Source of the DNA: Paraspadella gotoi
Lineage: Eukaryota; Chaetognatha
Length of the DNA stretch: 64,000 bases
Direction of reading: 5' to 3'
NCBI GenBank assembly: GCA_051294375.1
Contig: CM119270.1
Coordinates: 7,983,420 to 8,047,419, forward strand
The translations under genes and the position numbers were made by a program. A model generated the notes under the pieces. It had not been told where the DNA came from, did not search any database, and worked only from the letters and a program-made list of their open reading frames with translations. Below, piece after piece: positions 60,086-64,000 of this stretch (the stretch's first letter is position 1; each line of letters starts with the position of its first letter).

Positions 60086-60581
60086 AATGAAATTAAGACT
60101 GAAATGAAAAGTAAAAGCAAAATAAAGAAAGCTTTTAATTCCATCCGAAAAAAAATTTTCGAGCTAAAATCAAAACATGAGTTTAAAAGCGTCGTAAAAA
60201 AAATATATTTTCTTTTTCTTTTATTTCTAACGAAAACAATAAAGAAAAATTATTGTTTAATCGCGCCTTTATTTATGAGCGAATTTAAAATTAAACAAGC
60301 ATCGCATTTGCTCGCCTTTTGTGGTTTATGACGACGAACTTAGATAATGAGCAAAGAGCTTGTCAAAGATGAGATCAACGTTATAAGTATTGCCCGATTT
60401 TCAAAAATAATAATATCTTAGTGTTATGATTAACTAACAATCTTTAAAGCTTTAGTTTTGGTAGTACAATCCTAGGGGAGCAGCTGGTTTTTTCTTCCCT
60501 GGTGACGATTGACGTCTCAAGACTTTTTTCTGAATTATTCTTTCTTATTTTGTAATTTTTCTCTCAGAATTGGGAAATCAC

Positions 60582-60665
60582 GTCTCAGTGGTTTAATGGC
60601 GAGCGAGTAGCTTCCCAAGCTAACTCATCTTTGATTTCTTTCGAGATGTCCCACTCGCGATAGGC
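60582..60665 (+). repeat. tRNA-Gly(CCC)-like sequence, probably decayed
   Basis: AGTGGTTTAATGGC resembles a D arm and A box. GTAGCTTCCCAAGCTAA folds as an anticodon arm with a correct seven-base loop TTCCCAA and four of five pairs. The T arm is not canonical and no acceptor stem closes, so it is a pseudo-tRNA or SINE head and not a working tRNA. Confidence 0.4.
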
Positions 60666-60944
60666 GATACAAAAGGACGCTCATTGTTATCATGTTCAAG
60701 GAAAATACAGACCAGTCTCACGTGAAACTCTGATTCGGTTTAGTCTATACTACTTTTATTTAACATTATTACAAAGTAGAAAAACAGTAGTCGTGTGGAG
60801 TCTTGTGACAAATAGGTACTCGCTTGGATTTACATCCTGTTTCTTATCTGTTATCTTTAAAGAAAAAACAAAGTTCCGGTTTCAAATTGTAAACTTTCGA
60901 TCAAACTTGTTTCCATAACGTTATTGATGTTAATCAAAAGGAGC

Positions 60945-60995
60945 CGGGCCAATCATTTCACGTCTAGACGTCTCACTACGTCACAGCATTTACAT
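60945..60995. promoter_or_regulatory. CCAAT + palindrome + CRE-like motif group
   Basis: GGCCAATCA is followed by the perfect 12-base palindrome ACGTCTAGACGT (60960..60971) and then by CTACGTCAC, a CRE-type half palindrome. The three elements lie within 40 bases. Confidence 0.35.
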
Positions 60996-61730
60996 ACTTA
61001 AAAAGCGAGCATAATTTTTATAAAGTTTGTTAAGTTTAAACCAAAAAACAATTTCTTTCATTTCTTTTAAAAATGAATCAATGACAAGTTGACAGAAAAG
61101 GCGACTAAGGAGAAGAAAAGGAGAAAAAGTGGGGACAGAGAGGGGAAGTGAGGAAAAGAGATAGAAGTGGGAAAAAAGAGAGGGGAAGTAGGAAAAAGAG
61201 TTGGGATGAGTTTTTACTTTTATTTCCGTCTGGATTTTGACTTAGAATTTGGACGGAGAATAGAATGAAAAACTAAAAATTGAAAAAGAAAAATATATAA
61301 AAAAAAGTTTTTTCTCACGCTGGTTTGACTTTGTCGCGCGGTTTTCGGACCCAAAACAGAGAAATTCGCGTCTCTAATAATCTCATTTTATTTATTCTTA
61401 GTTTTTTTTTTTCAAGAGAAAACTAGAAAGTTAATGACTTTGGACAGTAAAGAAAAAAGCGTTCGTAGTAATTGGTTAAGTTTGACGGAAACCAATCAAC
61501 AATAAATCAAGGGAGAATTCAAACCGATCGGAGTTATTCTTTTGTGTTTGTATGAAGTCTGTTATTTATGAGATTTGAGTCTGGTTTTTTTAAATATTTT
61601 ACAAATTCATAATTTTAAGGTGATCAACCCAATTTTTATATTGACTATATAAAACTTTTAATGGTATTAATAATCTGATACTAAAATCTACTTTGATGTA
61701 ATTTCTTGTTTATCGTAATAATATGAAATT

Positions 61731-61925
61731 GGTACAACCAATATAAAAATTATCCATTCATTTAATAAATAAGCTATCTTGCCCCTGACTTTGGACAGGC
61801 TTTGGTGGTTTAAGGCCTCCATCACTCTTACAAGATAATGACATAGCAGGTCCCTGCAAGCTCACAGTCTCGTTTATTCACTCCCAGAGTACCTGGCTTC
61901 CCTATCAATGAAGTGGAAAATATTT
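61731..61925 (+). repeat. Dispersed repeat, copy 3 (longest)
   Basis: This copy of about 195 bases is shared in reverse with 58815..58990, and its first part with 38677..38767. It has no coding frame and no obvious tRNA promoter. It may be a SINE-like or MITE-like element. Confidence 0.9.
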
Positions 61926-61954
61926 CAATGAATGTTTCAATTGTTTGAAAAGAC

Positions 61955-62100
61955 CACACCCTTAATATATTATTATATTATTATTAATATTATATTATAA
62001 TATTTTAATATAATATATTAATATATATATAATATTATATTATAATATATTAATATATATATAATATTATAATATATTAATATTATTAATATATTATTAT
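61955..62100. repeat. AT-only palindromic repeat
   Basis: About 140 bases consist almost wholly of TATTAATA and ATATAATATTA words, which can fold into several hairpins. It lies directly after dispersed repeat copy 3. Confidence 0.85.
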
Positions 62101-62230
62101 TCAACGTGACTAATCTTAGAACTTTTTTAAATGGCAAGAACAGAACCAGATTTTCGTATTAGGTAATGTTAATGATTATAAAAGAATCCAAAATATGTAA
62201 TGTAAAAAATAGGAAATCGCTATGAACTCA

Positions 62231-62579
62231 NNNNNNNNNNNNNNNNNNNNNNNNNNNNNNNNNNNNNNNNNNNNNNNNNNNNNNNNNNNNNNNNNNNNNN
62301 NNNNNNNNNNNNNNNNNNNNNNNNNNNNNNNNNNNNNNNNNNNNNNNNNNNNNNNNNNNNNNNNNNNNNNNNNNNNNNNNNNNNNNNNNNNNNNNNNNNN
62401 NNNNNNNNNNNNNNNNNNNNNNNNNNNNNNNNNNNNNNNNNNNNNNNNNNNNNNNNNNNNNNNNNNNNNNNNNNNNNNNNNNNNNNNNNNNNNNNNNNNN
62501 NNNNNNNNNNNNNNNNNNNNNNNNNNNNNNNNNNNNNNNNNNNNNNNNNNNNNNNNNNNNNNNNNNNNNNNNNNNNNNN
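62231..62579. other. Assembly gap (349 N)
   Basis: A run of undetermined bases. The open frames reported across it are meaningless. Confidence 0.99.
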
Positions 62580-62624
62580 CTCACCTAATTCTCACAATTG
62601 ATTTGCATCTAATCTTCTCTTCTT

Positions 62625-62670
62625 TTTACGATGACGACGACGACAACGATGACGACGACGACGACGAATG
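62625..62670. repeat. (GAC)n triplet array
   Basis: GACGACGAC units with one AAC/GAT interruption. A similar short array lies at 63064..63090. Confidence 0.85.
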
Positions 62671-62679
62671 TAGGAATTA

Positions 62680-64000
62680 AGATCACCCACGAATCAATGC
62701 GTTCGTCTCTTCTTGCTTTTATTTCAACAACACCTCATTGTCTTCGTCTCAGTCAAACAATTATGGTGGTGAGGCAGTGTATACCGACACAGTGGGTTAT
62801 TTCATATTGACATTTGTTTGTTAATAAAGCTTTGTTTGAAATTTTTTTAAATTATTTTATTCTACTGTGTTTAAAGTTTTTTGTTTTCTTATTTTTTTTA
62901 TTTTAAAAATATTTTTAATTTTTCTCTTCAGATGGTTATAAGCGGTGACCGAGTGGTGTTGTCATTTTTCAATGGCAGCTTAATCGTCACCCTTACGGAC
63001 ATTGTCAGTTGGTTTTCCTCATTCTCCTTTTTGCGAGGATAACCTTGACCACCACCAATGAGAAGACGACGACGACGACGACGAAAATGACGACAGTTAA
63101 ATAGCGCCAGGAAAACGTTTGCCTCACTTGAAAAAATCGTTTGTAAATTTTTTTTTTTGGATAAATTTTAATTTAAAAATAGTAAAGTGCGGGTGATTGA
63201 TAATGAAAGGGAAAAAACTACGAAAAAAATATAGACCCGCATTAAAAAAACCTTTGTACACTAACTAGCCCGCATGTACATGGCTTTTTTTTTAAACGTC
63301 AATCGAGTTTAATCGAGTTAAATGTTTTTTTAGTCATTTATCCTTGATCGAGAAAAGAAATGATTATGATGGCGTTATTTTAAAAAAATGTTTTATTCCT
63401 TAAATTTTTTTTTTAAATCTAATAATTGTTAATATTATCAAAATGTTAAAATTCTTGCTATTTTGTCCAATTAATTTTTTTTTTCTTTCTTAAAATTTAG
63501 TCCAGGTTAATTTAGTACTGATGATTGTTAAATACTTGCAATCGAGAATAATGTCAAATTATGAAAGTAATTATATTTTAACATATTTTTTATTTAATGT
63601 TCTAAAAAAAAACTTTTTAAAAGTTTTCATGTTTTTAAACAAAAAAAACCCGGGTTTACTCTTTGCTGATAATAAGCTAAATAACTCTGGACGGTGTTGT
63701 GAGATGAAACCCTACATAAATCACCATAAATTGTTTTCCTCGATGGAATCCTCTGGGAGTCAAGAATAACTTAACACTCAGAATATTTGAGAATGTCATG
63801 ATTCAAAATCTATTTTTAAGCCTTGCCTTCAAGTGTTTGATAATTATTACGAGAAAAAAAAGAAAAAGATATATAGAGTGGAACATTTTTATCGGAATCA
63901 CAGAAAAAAGTACATATAAGTAGCGAGGAAGAGGAGGAGCAAAAGATTGAAAAGTTTTGTTTGACTTGACGGAATTGGAAGCTAAATTTAAAAAAAAAAA
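62680..64000. other. Intergenic, nothing recognised
   Basis: AT-rich to the window end, with long A and T runs and no supported gene. Confidence 0.5.

Noticed and set aside
60582-60665. Functional tRNA-Gly(CCC)
   Set aside because: The anticodon arm is good, but the T arm and acceptor stem do not form, so it is listed only as a tRNA-like repeat.

Overview
The window is animal nuclear DNA from a draft assembly. Genes are split by many short GT-AG introns, intergenic DNA is AT-rich, and the sequence is full of simple repeats, mainly long CT/GA tracts plus GAC/CGA triplets and several tetra- and pentanucleotides. There are eight runs of N. The BMP ligand resembles the BMP2/4 type of spiralians and deuterostomes more than insect Dpp, so a marine invertebrate, perhaps a spiralian, is a reasonable guess. 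The species cannot be fixed from this sequence.

Two protein-coding genes are well supported, both on the minus strand. The first (12560..14505) is a BMP2/4-Dpp type TGF-beta ligand. It has two coding exons joined by a 197 bp phase-1 intron, which gives a predicted precursor of 582 residues, and a likely further intron in the 5' UTR. The second (26480..50611) is a gene of about 24 kb with 43 exons that I rebuilt from splice sites and reading phase. It encodes an F-box/WD40 protein of roughly 2,090 residues, probably FBXW10-like: a substrate-receptor subunit of an SCF ubiquitin ligase. Its N-terminal half carries a scattered array of basic Ser/Thr motifs that I do not recognise from any family. 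The joins hold phase except at exon 22/23 and inside exon 39.

Two identical tRNA-Ser(CGA) genes lie on the minus strand at 56994..57075 and 57260..57341.

Layout: 1..12.1 kb is intergenic, with a few GC-rich promoter-like islets (2.4-3.1, 4.3 and 9.0 kb), one weak plus-strand exon candidate (3.8 kb) and an assembly duplication at a gap (11.0-12.1 kb). 12.5-14.5 kb is the BMP gene. 14.5-26.4 kb has no supported gene but holds a CCAAT cluster (19.7-19.9 kb) and a CRE cluster (22.3 kb) upstream of BMP. 26.5-50.6 kb is the F-box/WD40 gene. 50.6-64 kb is repeat-rich and holds the tRNA pair, a 20 bp minisatellite and copies of a dispersed repeat.

Nothing in the sequence links the BMP gene and the F-box/WD40 gene functionally. 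They are simply neighbours on the same strand.
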